64,000 nucleotides of DNA, from the NCBI GenBank assembly GCA_965213575.1, contig CBDBZN010000013.1:54725-118724 (forward strand), in the 5' to 3' direction. Positions 54,175 through 63,115 of the stretch are shown piece by piece (the stretch's first letter is position 1; each line of letters opens with the position of its first letter). The notes under the pieces were generated by a model. That model saw only the letters and a program-made list of their open reading frames with translations. It ran no database searches and was not told where the DNA came from. Both the position numbers and the translations under genes were made by a program. This stretch comes from JAUHXS01 sp965213575. GTDB taxonomy: Bacteria; Bacteroidota; Bacteroidia; Chitinophagales; JAUHXS01.

Positions 54175-54939
54175 TTAATAGTAGAATTCTTTTTCAACTA
54201 TTTCGTGATATAGCGGTAGGATCCAGATAAGTTTGAGGGCATACATTAAGTCGTTTCTCGTCTTTTTATCTTGCTGCTGTGTATCAAAATTGATGTCTCT
54301 TCTGTTTTTTGTCCATGCTTGCGTAAACTCCATGCCTATTTGAAAATTAGCTAATTTATTTGCACTTAAATACGTATATCCAACAAATTCTGTCAGCCTT
54401 AATCCATTAGATAACCTGTCATATCCTTTTTTATAATTTCCTTCCAGTTGAGGAACATCATTAGCGGAGTTATTGATGCGAATTTTATGTTGTAAAAAGC
54501 CCAAACCTCCGGTAATCGTTAACCCGGAATTAGAGTTTGCATCTAAAAAAGGTAAAATCTTTCCAATAGTCAAATCAATAGCAAAGCCTCTCTCCAATAA
54601 CTGTATATTTGCCGGAGCACCGGAAGAATTTGTGATAAATCCGGAGCTGTTAGCAAGATTTTTTAAAATAGTATCCTCTCTCACATCATCTCCAAAAAAT
54701 AAATCCCCCTTCAATCCAATTAACCAGTTACTTCTGAATTTTTCTATAACGCCTACTTGAAAAACACCACAATTACCGAATCGATCTTTTAAATCTCCTC
54801 CCGGAAAGCTATAACCTAAGCCTATATTGATTAAAGTAGCAGAGACAGATGAATCTCTTAAGATCGTATTTTGGCTAAAACCATTATAGCTAAACAATAG
54901 GAAAACAAGGATGCAAGTGATTCTGTATACAGGTCTCAT
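54175..54939 (-). CDS. Exported outer-membrane barrel-like protein
   Basis: A 254-residue protein with a signal peptide (RITCILVFLLFSYNGFSQ). Strand-like segments with alternating residues fill the mature part: ATLINIGLGYSFPGGD, WLIGLKGDLFFGDD, GLTITGGLGFLQHKIRI, GLRLTEFVGYTYLSANKL and FQIGMEFTQAW. A ten- or so stranded barrel is plausible. I do not recognise a specific family. It is two bases upstream of waaA, so co-transcription with LPS synthesis is likely, but the role is unknown. Confidence 0.72.
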   Translation of the reverse strand: MRPVYRITCILVFLLFSYNGFSQNTILRDSSVSATLINIGLGYSFPGGDLKDRFGNCGVFQVGVIEKFRSNWLIGLKGDLFFGDDVREDTILKNLANSSGFITNSSGAPANIQLLERGFAIDLTIGKILPFLDANSNSGLTITGGLGFLQHKIRINNSANDVPQLEGNYKKGYDRLSNGLRLTEFVGYTYLSANKLANFQIGMEFTQAWTKNRRDINFDTQQQDKKTRNDLMYALKLIWILPLYHEIVEKEFYY

Positions 54940-55067
54940 CCTGCTAAAATATAGATTATAAAAATCATAACCTCATATCCTTATAAATTATTATTTCAAT
55001 TTAGATAATATACAAAATCATATTAATTTGATAAGGTGTTGATACCCTTATTAAAGGTAAATAATAT

Positions 55068-55075
55068 TATATTTG
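55068..55075 (+). promoter_or_regulatory. Putative -7 element of the nucleotide-sugar operon
   Basis: TATATTTG fits TAnnTTTG exactly and lies 19 bases before the ATG at 55095. A TTG occurs at 55039-55041, 26 bases upstream, farther than the usual 19. Confidence 0.5.
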
Positions 55076-55094
55076 CCCTCCTTAAAACTTACTT

Positions 55095-56222
55095 ATGGAA
55101 GAAATAAGAATGGTAGACTTGATTTCGCAGTATCAACAATTGCAAGATAAGATGGATCAAGCTATTTTGGATGTTGTAAGGTCTTCGCAGTACATTAATG
55201 GCCCTGAGGTCAAAGCTCTTCAGCAAGAGCTGGAAGAATATTTATCTGTCAAACATGTGATCCCTTGCGCTAACGGGACTGATGCGCTTCAAATTGCTAT
55301 GATGGGATTAGGATTGCAACCGGGTGATGAAGTGATCACTGCAAGTTTTACCTATGTTGCTACCGCAGAAGTAATTGCATTGTTAAAACTAACGCCTGTT
55401 TTGGTAGATGTTGATCCCAATACTTTTAATATAGATCCTACCGAGATCGAAAAAGCCATTACGTCAAAAACTAAAGCAATCGTGCCGGTACATTTATTTG
55501 GACAATGTGCCAACATGGATGCTATTATGGAAATTGCAGCAAACCATAATTTGTATGTGGTAGAAGATACCGCACAAGCCATTGGAGCTGATTATACTTC
55601 ATCAATGGGAAGTAAAAGCAAAGCAGGAACCATAGGAACGATAGGGACAACTTCATTTTTCCCTTCCAAAAATTTAGGTTGTTATGGAGATGGCGGTGCA
55701 ATTTTTACTAATGATGATGATTTAGCATTAAAAATGCGACAAATTGCTAATCATGGCCAATCGAAACAATATTACCACGACAGAGTAGGAGTTAACTCAA
55801 GATTAGACAGTATTCAAGCTGCTATTTTAAGGATCAAGTTGAAGGAACTCAATAATTTTACTGCTGCCAGAAACAAAGCAGCAGGTTTTTATGACCGAGC
55901 GTTTGCTGATAATAAATATATTGATACACCTTACAGGGCAGATAATTCTACGCATGTTTTTCACCAATATACGTTGAAAATCAAAGGCAAAGATAGAGAT
56001 GAACTAAAAGAGTATTTACAATCAAAAAATATTCCGGCCATGGTGTATTACCCGATAGCACTGCATATGCAAAAAGCTTACCAAGATGACCGGTATACAG
56101 CAGGTAGCTTTCCGGTTACAGAGCAACTTTGTTCATCTGTCATCTCTTTACCCATGCATACTGAATTAACAGAAGAACAATTGACGCATATCACAGAAAG
56201 CGTACTATCATTTATGAATTAA
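55095..56222 (+). CDS. DegT/DnrJ/EryC1/StrS aminotransferase, WbpE-like
   Basis: A 375-residue PLP-dependent sugar aminotransferase. Visible are NGTDALQIAMMGLGLQPGDE, the SFTYVATAEVIALLK segment, the PLP-lysine region SFFPSKNLGCYGDGGAIFTN, and NHGQSKQYYHDRVGVNSRLD. The family aminates keto-sugars on UDP; the WbpE type makes UDP-2-acetamido-3-amino-uronic acid. This assignment is strengthened by a WbpD-like acetyltransferase and a WbpA-like dehydrogenase in the same operon. The WbpB/WlbA-type oxidase that should make its substrate is not seen in the window. Confidence 0.9.
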   Translation: MEEIRMVDLISQYQQLQDKMDQAILDVVRSSQYINGPEVKALQQELEEYLSVKHVIPCANGTDALQIAMMGLGLQPGDEVITASFTYVATAEVIALLKLTPVLVDVDPNTFNIDPTEIEKAITSKTKAIVPVHLFGQCANMDAIMEIAANHNLYVVEDTAQAIGADYTSSMGSKSKAGTIGTIGTTSFFPSKNLGCYGDGGAIFTNDDDLALKMRQIANHGQSKQYYHDRVGVNSRLDSIQAAILRIKLKELNNFTAARNKAAGFYDRAFADNKYIDTPYRADNSTHVFHQYTLKIKGKDRDELKEYLQSKNIPAMVYYPIALHMQKAYQDDRYTAGSFPVTEQLCSSVISLPMHTELTEEQLTHITESVLSFMN

Positions 56223-56235
56223 AAAGAGTAAAGAA

Positions 56236-57555
56236 ATGAATATTGCAGTTGTAGGAACCGGTTATGTAGGGTTAGTATCAGGCACTTGTTTTGCAGAAAC
56301 AGGAAATAATGTTATTTGTGTAGATATAGATGAACAAAAAGTGAATAAACTAAGGGCAGGAAAAATCACTATCTATGAACCCGGCTTAGAAATTTTGTTT
56401 GAAAGAAATATCAAGCAAAACAGGTTAAAATTCACTACTTCCTTGGAAGAAGCTGTGAAACAATCTGATATTATATTTTTAGCATTGCCTACACCTCCCG
56501 GAGAAGACGGTTCTGCTGATTTGTCTTATGTATTAGGTGTTGCAGACAAATTGGGCGAGATCATGGAAGATTACAAAGTAATAGTCGATAAAAGTACAGT
56601 TCCGGTAGGTACGGCAGAAAGAGTTACCAAAGCTATTACCAAAAATGCTAAAGTGGCATTTGATGTAGTTTCAAATCCTGAGTTTTTGCGCGAAGGAATG
56701 GCTGTTGAAGACTTCATGAAACCGGACAGGGTAGTGGTAGGTACCAATTCTGAGCGTGCCAGGAAGCAAATGGCGAAATTATACGCACCATTCATCAGGC
56801 AAGGAAATCCGGTAATATTTATGGACGAGCGATCTGCTGAGATGACTAAATATGCTGCCAACTCATACTTAGCCATGCGTATTTCATTTATGAATGAGAT
56901 GGCCAATTTATGTGAAGAAGCAGGTGCAGATATTAATGCAGTGCGAAAAGGCATGGGCAGTGACTCTCGAATAGGTAAACGGTTTTTATTTCCCGGTATC
57001 GGGTATGGCGGAAGCTGTTTCCCCAAAGATGTACAAGCCTTAGCTAAGACCGCTAATGAATATAACTATGATTTTAAGATATTAAAAAGAGTCATAGAAG
57101 TTAATAAACTTCAAAAAGAGGTATTAGTTACTAAGATTCTTAATCATTTTAATGATAACCTAGAAGGAAAAAAGATTGCTGTTTGGGGTTTAGCTTTTAA
57201 ACCTAATACTGATGACACAAGAGAAGCACCGGCACTCCATATCATTGAAAAATTATTGGCAAAAGGAGCTGCTATCTCAGTGTATGACCCTGAAGCTATG
57301 GACAATGTTAAAAGTGAGTTAGGTGATAAAATCAGTTATGCATCCGATCCATACGAAGCTTTAGAAGGAGCTGATATGTTGGCAATAGCTACAGAATGGA
57401 GTGTTTTTAGAAATCCTGATTTTGATAAGATTAAAAATGCTTTAAAAGAACCGGTGATATTTGATGGCAGAAATTTATACGATTTAGATCAAATGAAAGA
57501 ACTAGGATTTTATTACAACAGCATTGGTAGAGCAGTTATAAATAGCAGCAATTGA
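56236..57555 (+). CDS. ugd: UDP-glucose 6-dehydrogenase
   Basis: A 439-residue NAD-dependent dehydrogenase that oxidises UDP-glucose to UDP-glucuronate. The Rossmann motif is AVVGTGYVGLVSGTCFAETG, YEPGLEILFERN follows, and VDKSTVPVGTAERV and SNPEFLREGMAVEDF are intact. Catalytic cysteine is in FPGIGYGGSCFPKDVQAL. C-terminal domain: VWGLAFKPNTDDTREAPA. It is followed with four-base overlap by a UDP-glucuronate decarboxylase, so the pair converts UDP-glucose to UDP-xylose. Confidence 0.96.
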   Translation: MNIAVVGTGYVGLVSGTCFAETGNNVICVDIDEQKVNKLRAGKITIYEPGLEILFERNIKQNRLKFTTSLEEAVKQSDIIFLALPTPPGEDGSADLSYVLGVADKLGEIMEDYKVIVDKSTVPVGTAERVTKAITKNAKVAFDVVSNPEFLREGMAVEDFMKPDRVVVGTNSERARKQMAKLYAPFIRQGNPVIFMDERSAEMTKYAANSYLAMRISFMNEMANLCEEAGADINAVRKGMGSDSRIGKRFLFPGIGYGGSCFPKDVQALAKTANEYNYDFKILKRVIEVNKLQKEVLVTKILNHFNDNLEGKKIAVWGLAFKPNTDDTREAPALHIIEKLLAKGAAISVYDPEAMDNVKSELGDKISYASDPYEALEGADMLAIATEWSVFRNPDFDKIKNALKEPVIFDGRNLYDLDQMKELGFYYNSIGRAVINSSN

Positions 57556-58538
57556 AAAAAATACTCATAACGGGAGCAGCCGGTTTTCTAGGTTCTCATC
57601 TTTGTGATCGATTCATTGAGGAAGGGCTTTCTGTCATAGGCATGGATAACCTTATCACCGGAGATTTAGATAATATTCAGCATCTGTTTGGAAATGAATA
57701 TTTTGAGTTTTATAATCATGACGTCAGTAAATTTGTTCATGTTCCGGGAGAGTTAGATTACATCTTGCATTTTGCTTCACCTGCCAGTCCTATCGATTAT
57801 CTTAAAATACCCATTCAAACATTAAAAGTTGGCTCACTGGGTACCCATAACTTGTTAGGGCTTGCCAAGGCAAAAAATGCGAGAATATTAATTGCTTCTA
57901 CTTCAGAAGTATATGGAGACCCCAAAGTGCACCCTCAAACAGAAGATTACTGGGGCAATGTCAACCCAATTGGGCCACGTGGCGTATATGATGAAGCTAA
58001 ACGTTTTCAAGAAGCGATCACCATGGCTTATCATCGATATCATGGGGTGGAAACCAGAATTGTTAGAATCTTTAATACCTACGGGCCTCGAATGCGACTA
58101 AATGATGGTAGAGTATTACCTGCGTTTATAGGACAAGCGCTCAGGGGAGAAGACTTAACTATTTTTGGAGATGGCTCCCAGACTCGCTCATTTTGTTATG
58201 TTAATGATTTAGTGGAAGGTATTTATCGGTTATTAAATAGCGATTATGCTTTTCCGGTCAATATTGGCAATCCATCTGAAATAACTATTAAAGATTTTGC
58301 GGAAGAGATCATTCAATTGACAGGAACAGATCAAAAGGTAATTTATAGAGATTTACCTCAGGATGACCCGTTGCAGCGTCGTCCTGATATTTCAAAAGCC
58401 AGAGACTTGCTTAACTGGGAGCCTAAAGTTCAAAGGAAAGAAGGGTTAAAAATAACTTATGACTATTTTAAGTCATTATCTAAAGAAAAGTTATATCAAA
58501 CAGAGCATAACAATTTTGAAAAATATATCATAAAGTAA
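57552..58538 (+). CDS. UDP-glucuronic acid decarboxylase (SDR family)
   Basis: A 328-residue extended SDR. The cofactor motif is ITGAAGFLGSHLCDRF, the substrate region is HFASPASPIDYLKIPIQTLK, and the catalytic residues are in STSEVYGDPKVHPQTE (Ser/Glu) and YDEAKRFQEAI (Tyr-x3-Lys). FNTYGPRMRLNDGRVLPAFI and SFCYVNDLVEG are conserved in the family. It makes UDP-xylose from the product of Ugd, encoded just upstream. The start is a TTG overlapping the ugd stop by four bases; the stop overlaps the start of the next gene by one base. Confidence 0.93.
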   Translation: MKKILITGAAGFLGSHLCDRFIEEGLSVIGMDNLITGDLDNIQHLFGNEYFEFYNHDVSKFVHVPGELDYILHFASPASPIDYLKIPIQTLKVGSLGTHNLLGLAKAKNARILIASTSEVYGDPKVHPQTEDYWGNVNPIGPRGVYDEAKRFQEAITMAYHRYHGVETRIVRIFNTYGPRMRLNDGRVLPAFIGQALRGEDLTIFGDGSQTRSFCYVNDLVEGIYRLLNSDYAFPVNIGNPSEITIKDFAEEIIQLTGTDQKVIYRDLPQDDPLQRRPDISKARDLLNWEPKVQRKEGLKITYDYFKSLSKEKLYQTEHNNFEKYIIK

Positions 58539-59107
58539 TGAGCTATTTTGCACATGAAACGGCTATCATCGACGAGGGATGTGACATCGGAAAAGGAACT
58601 AAAATATGGCATTTCTCACATATTATGCCTAATTGTGAAATAGGTGAAAGTTGTAATATCGGGCAGAATGTTGTGATCTCTCCTAAAGTTGTTTTAGGGA
58701 AAAATGTGAAAGTTCAGAACAATGTTTCTATTTATTCAGGAGTAATTTGTGAAGATGATGTTTTTTTAGGCCCATCTATGGTTTTTACAAATGTAACTAA
58801 CCCCAGAAGTGCAGTTAACAGAAGGGAGCAGTATACTCAAACTATTGTTAAAAAAGGAGCATCAATTGGTGCAAATGCAACAATTGTGTGTGGCCATAAC
58901 ATAGGAGAATTTGCTTTTATAGGAGCAGGGGCGGTAGTTACTAAAGAAGTTCCGGCCTATGCTTTGGTAGTTGGCAATCCGGCTAAGCAAATCGGCTGGA
59001 TGAGCGAATACGGACATCGCTTAAAATTTGAAAATAATGAAGCAACGTGTCCCGAAAGCAAAGAAAAGTATATTTTTGAAAATAATAATGTTAGAAAAGA
59101 TAATTAA
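58538..59107 (+). CDS. WbpD/WlbB-like UDP-sugar N-acetyltransferase
   Basis: A 189-residue left-handed beta-helix acyltransferase with hexapeptide repeats: AIIDEGCDIGKGTKIWHFSH, CEIGESCNIGQNVVISPKVV, LGKNVKVQNNVSIYSGV, DDVFLGPSMVFTNVTNPRS, and later GASIGANATIVCGHNIGEFA. In the pathway for UDP-2,3-diacetamido-uronic acid this enzyme acetylates the 3-amino group made by the WbpE-type aminotransferase. It overlaps the upstream decarboxylase by one base. The WbpA-like dehydrogenase gene follows five bases later. Confidence 0.92.
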   Translation: MSYFAHETAIIDEGCDIGKGTKIWHFSHIMPNCEIGESCNIGQNVVISPKVVLGKNVKVQNNVSIYSGVICEDDVFLGPSMVFTNVTNPRSAVNRREQYTQTIVKKGASIGANATIVCGHNIGEFAFIGAGAVVTKEVPAYALVVGNPAKQIGWMSEYGHRLKFENNEATCPESKEKYIFENNNVRKDN

Positions 59108-59112
59108 TAGAG

Positions 59113-60414
59113 ATGTATAAAGAATTAATTAATAAAGAAAAGAAATTAGCTGTTATTGGATTAGGATATGTGGGATTACCCATTGCCCTTGAGTTTGCTA
59201 AAAAAATATCAGTCATTGGCTTTGATATTAATTCTAAACGAGTGGAAATGATGGAAAAACTGCATTGATCCCAGCGAAGAATTAGAAGCCAAAGATTTTG
59301 AAGGTGCAGATATCGAATTTACCAATTCTATTGAAAAGGCTTAGAGAGGCAAATTTTTATATAGTAGCCGTACCTACGCCTGTAGATGAACATAAAGTTC
59401 CGGATCTAAACCCATTGATTTCTGCATCTACTACAGTAGCAAAAGTATTGAAAAAAGGAGATTACGTAGTGTATGAATCTACTGTTTATCCGGGTTGTAC
59501 AGAAGAAGATTGCTTGCCTATTTTAGAAGATCATACCGGTTTAAAATTGAATACAGATTTTAAATTAGGATATTCACCTGAGCGAATAAACCCGGGTGAT
59601 AAGGTAAACACATTAGCCAGTATTATGAAAGTAGTATCCGGTTCTGATAAAGAATCATTAGAGCAAATTGCACAAGTTTATGAAATTGTTGTGAAAGCTG
59701 GTGTGCATAAAGCTGCAACTATAAAAGTTGCTGAAGCTGCAAAGATCATAGAAAATACACAACGTGATGTTAATATTGCTTTGATGAACGAGTTATCATT
59801 GATCTTCCATAAAATGAATATCAATACCTATGATGTATTAGAAGCTGCCGGCACTAAATGGAATTTCTTAAAATTTTATCCAGGCTTAGTTGGCGGCCCA
59901 TTGCATTGGTGTAGATCCATATTATCTCACTTATAAATCTATGGAATTAGGCTATGAGCCTAAAGTGATTTTAAGTGGCCGCTCGATCAATGATTATATG
60001 GGCGCATATGTAGCTAAAAACACCGTTCAACTTATCATTAAGCAAGAAAAGAAAAAGTTAAGTGAAGCGAAAGTTCTGATCATGGGAACTACCTTTAAAG
60101 AAAATGTAAGTGATATTCGCAATTCAAAAGTTGCCGACGTAGTCGAGGAATTTAAATCTTATTCTGTAAGTGTTGATGTATATGACCCTTATGCCGATTC
60201 TGAAGAGTTGAAAAAAAGAATATGGTTTTGGACTCATTGATGAGCCTAAACAAAAAATATGACGCAATTATTGTTGCCGTAAATCATGATGATTTTATAG
60301 ATCTTAATGAGGAATATTTTAAAAAGTTATCTGTGGCGAAAAAAAGGAATCTTGATTGATCTTAAAGGTATGTACAGAGGCAAGATAAAAAGCATGCATT
60401 ATTGGACGCTATAA
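59113..60414 (+). pseudogene. UDP-N-acetylglucosamine 6-dehydrogenase-like (WbpA/TviB), broken by six +1 frameshifts
   Basis: Fragments read through to a 431-residue protein if six single extra bases are removed. Start MYKELINKEKKLAVIGLGYV (ATG 59113), then CIDPSEELEAKDFEGADI, REANFYIVAVPTPVDEHK, YSPERINPGDK, catalytic-cysteine segment GGHCIGVDPYYLTYKSMELG, ILSGRSINDYMGAYVAKN, MGTTFKENVSDIRNSKVADV, and the C-terminus YDAIIVAVNHDDFIDLNE to KGMYRGKIKSMHYWTL. Breaks are near 59259, 59338, 59901, 60211-60217, 60252-60257 and 60339-60345. All are +1 and most lie in G, C or A runs; no in-frame stops remain. Probably a real gene with sequence errors. It oxidises UDP-GlcNAc to the acetamido-uronic acid. 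Confidence 0.82.
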
Positions 60415-60497
60415 TACTTTTGTTTCTTTATCTGAATTGAAATTTACCTTTTAGAGCTTTCGTAGATAGTTAAATATATTTAGCCTGTTATAACTGG

Positions 60498-61233
60498 ATG
60501 ATGAATTTTCATATTGGCACTTCCGGGTTTTATTATGACGATTGGAAAAAAATCTTTTATCCGGAAGATCTGAAGAAGAAAGATTGGCTTTCATATTATG
60601 CCGAACATTTTAAGACCGTAGAAATAAATAATACCTTTTATAACATACCCAAAAAAACTAGTTTTGAAAAATGGTATGCTGATACTCCACCTGATTTTAA
60701 ATTCACTTTAAAAGGAAATCGATATACTACGCATATAAAAAAGATGCATGATGTTAAAGACAGCATGAAAACTTTTTACGATGCCATAACACCATTAGCA
60801 GAAAAAACTTCTTGTGTATTATGGCAATTGCCCAGCAGCGTGCATTTTGATAAAGATAAGTTGATCGCTTTTGGTGAAGCTTGCAGCAATGGCTATATAA
60901 ATGTGTTGGAATTTAGGCATGCCTCATGGTTTACTGAAGAGTGTTTGAATATTTTAAGAAAGTACCATATAGCTTATTGCATGATCTCTACGCCTATTGA
61001 CTTACCCGAATGGGCCTTGCAAACTACAGACACAGCTTATCTTCGATTTCATGGAAAAGATCCAAAAAATTGGTATAAATATGATTATTCAGATAAGGAA
61101 TTTGCAAAGCTGGGCAGATAGAATAAAGAAACTGAATCCGGCAGAAATTTTTATATATTTTAATAATGATTATGATGGGTATGGAATTTTTAATGGTAAA
61201 ATTTTTGAGAAAATGCTAATTCCATATGCTTAG
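60498..61233 (+). CDS. DUF72 family protein (one frameshift)
   Basis: A 244-residue DUF72 (YecE-like) TIM-barrel protein if one base is removed near 61105. The first frame gives MNFHIGTSGFYYDDWKKIFY, HFKTVEINNTFYNIPKKTSF, WQLPSSVHFDKDKL, NVLEFRHASWF and AYLRFHGKDPKNWYKYDY. The other frame continues with SWADRIKKLNPAEIFIYFNN to MLIPYA at 61233. The frames meet at an extra T in the TTT of GAATTTGC. DUF72 proteins are widespread and of unknown function. A bidirectional terminator follows. Confidence 0.85.
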
Positions 61234-61276
61234 AGAACCTCAGTATAAAAATATTACTTCTGAATTTATGGAAAAA

Positions 61277-61310
61277 AAATCCCGGCTAATACAAGATTAA
61301 CCGGGATTTT
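61277..61310. terminator. Bidirectional intrinsic terminator
   Basis: AAATCCCGG (61277-61285) pairs with CCGGGATTT (61301-61309) and the inner TAAT/ATTA extends the stem, with an A-run on the left and T-run on the right. It lies between the convergent DUF72 and lipoprotein genes. Confidence 0.85.
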
Positions 61311-61332
61311 GACAAAAAAATTTTAATAAAAA

Positions 61333-61873
61333 TTACTTCGGCCCTACCGTCATAGAATAATCTACATCTACTTGAATAGTCATAGCCGGTGTAGGTGAAC
61401 TAGTTTCACCACTTAAAGTAACTTCAAAAGATGAAGAATTGATATAATTTATTAACTCAGAATTATTTACAGTCATGTTGACAGTAGTTGCTCCTGCCGG
61501 AATACTGCTTACAGACGCAACAGTTAAATCTGGTAATCCATTTGCAGAAAAGGTTGCTTCAATTTCCTCAATTGGATCAAAAGTTGCTCCCGAAGGATTT
61601 GTAATTGTTAATGCTAAGGTTTTTAATTTAACGCTTTTAAGTTCTAATCCACCAGCACCATTAGCTGTTAAAATACTGTCAATATTAACATCAGCACCAA
61701 ATGAACTAAATGTAGTATCTCCTGCAACAGGGATTGCCGGAACTTCAATCATATAAGTTTTAGGGCCCGGATTAAAGGTGAAGTCTAAAATGTCTTCTTT
61801 TTTATCACAAGAGGCAAAGAACAAATATTCCAAATATTATAAGCGTAGGTAAAGCTATTTTTTTGAATTTCAT
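61333..61873 (-). CDS. Small lipoprotein of unknown function (one frameshift)
   Basis: A probable 179-residue lipoprotein. The signal peptide MKFKKIALPTLIIFGIF (ATG at 61873) lies in one frame; the lipobox FASCDKKED and the mature domain lie in the next, joined by removing one base near 61820. The mature part is beta-rich and Ser/Thr-rich (TFSSFGADVNIDSIL, LTITNPSGATFDP, VASVSSIPAGATTVN, STPAMTIQV-like). I do not recognise the family. A good promoter lies upstream (61897-61927). An open frame on the other strand here is a shadow. Confidence 0.7.
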
Positions 61874-61896
61874 GTTTTGTAAATTTTTTGTTTGAT

Positions 61897-61927
61897 CAAA
61901 TATATGTAAAAATACTACACGGCGCAA
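61897..61927 (-). promoter_or_regulatory. Near-consensus promoter of the small lipoprotein gene
   Basis: On the minus strand TTG (61927-61925), 20 bases and TATATTTG (61904-61897) match the Bacteroidota promoter with one base of extra spacing. It lies 23 bases before the ATG at 61873, which supports that start over the later in-frame ones. Confidence 0.65.
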
Positions 61928-61969
61928 GGGCTGTTAAAACTTCGGATGTAATACCTATCTATGTGATAT

Positions 61970-62440
61970 TTAATTATCAATGCTCGTTCTAAGCACTTCG
62001 AGTAGATTTTCAGGTGATTTATAGCCCGGATGAGGTTTAGCAGAAAGGTTTTGTTCATCAATAATGACTAAAGTCGGATAACCCATTTTGCCATATAATA
62101 AATTTATAGCTAATTCATTACTTTTATATTCCGGCTTGTAAATAAACATTTTGCCTTTTGCATAAAAAGTATCTTTAGATTCTGCATTGAGCTTGACTGC
62201 ATAATAATTATTATTTATAAAATCTATAACAGCTGAGTCTGTGAAGGTTGACCTATCCATCTTTTTACAATATCCACACCAATCAGTATATACATCAACC
62301 AATATTTTTTTAGGAATTTTTGCCTGACGCTCTATGGCTGTATTAAAATCTATCCAATTGATTTGCGCTAAAGCACAACTATAACTGGTTACAATTAAAA
62401 TAAATATTAAAGCAGATTGTAAAAACTTATTAAAAAGCAT
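61970..62440 (-). CDS. Thioredoxin-family exported protein (paralog 2)
   Basis: A 156-residue protein. The signal sequence SALIFILIVTSYSCALA precedes a thioredoxin-like domain with the active site DVYTDWCGYCKKMDRSTFTD (CGYC), YYAVKLNAESKD and cis-proline region KMGYPTLVIID. It follows its paralog directly (one gene ends at 62441, the other starts at 62440) and is about 40-45% similar by eye. Members of this DUF255-like/thioredoxin_7 group are thought to reduce disulfides or act as chaperones in the periplasm. The substrate is unknown. Confidence 0.88.
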   Translation of the reverse strand: MLFNKFLQSALIFILIVTSYSCALAQINWIDFNTAIERQAKIPKKILVDVYTDWCGYCKKMDRSTFTDSAVIDFINNNYYAVKLNAESKDTFYAKGKMFIYKPEYKSNELAINLLYGKMGYPTLVIIDEQNLSAKPHPGYKSPENLLEVLRTSIDN

Positions 62441-62974
62441 TTACCGTTGGCTATAGCTTTTGGAGTATTCCGGCCAAGGAGTTGTAGTGTAAGCTTCTTC
62501 ACTTACATAATGCAAAATAGGATCAAGCTGTTCAGGAGTAAGGTAACTGGAAATAGCATCAATTACATTTAAACTACCATCTAAAAAAGCAATAGTAGGA
62601 TAACCGGTCAATTTACCTGCCGTTACTTTGTTAACTACCGGATGCGTCCTTCCTGTATTTGCCAATTTTTCCCCTTGGTAGTTAATTTCGTCTTTAGATT
62701 CTGCATCAAGCTTGACTGCAATATAGTTTTCATTGATATATTTGGCAATTTTCGGATCACCAAAAGTAGATTTATCCATCTTTTTACACCAACCGCACCA
62801 GTTGGTGTATAGATCAATAATAATTTTTTTACTCGGATCTTTTTTAACTGCAGCTTGCGCTTCTTCGATGTTCATCCATTTAATGCCTTCTGTAGAAGTA
62901 TCTTCACCTGCAAATGCGAAATGATTTAATAGACTGAATGTAGCTAATAATAGGGATAACAAAGTACTTCTCAT
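62441..62974 (-). CDS. Thioredoxin-family exported protein (paralog 1)
   Basis: A 177-residue protein with a signal peptide (STLLSLLLATFSLLNHFAFA). The thioredoxin-like domain has DLYTNWCGWCKKMDKSTFGD (CGWC), YIAVKLDAESKDEINYQGE and cis-proline region LTGYPTIAFLDG. It lies immediately upstream of a shorter paralog with no gap between them. The two probably arose by tandem duplication and are co-transcribed. Envelope redox or folding is a reasonable role but is inference. Confidence 0.9.
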   Translation of the reverse strand: MRSTLLSLLLATFSLLNHFAFAGEDTSTEGIKWMNIEEAQAAVKKDPSKKIIIDLYTNWCGWCKKMDKSTFGDPKIAKYINENYIAVKLDAESKDEINYQGEKLANTGRTHPVVNKVTAGKLTGYPTIAFLDGSLNVIDAISSYLTPEQLDPILHYVSEEAYTTTPWPEYSKSYSQR

Positions 62975-63115
62975 AATTTATAATTTTATATTTATAATTA
63001 TTTCTTTACAAATACTGTTCCAAGTTTATAGGCTAGTTATATTTGTTTTGAAAATAAGTAGTGTGACGAATATAAGCATTTACTTAATGCATTACAATTT
63101 TCTTATCTTCGATAA

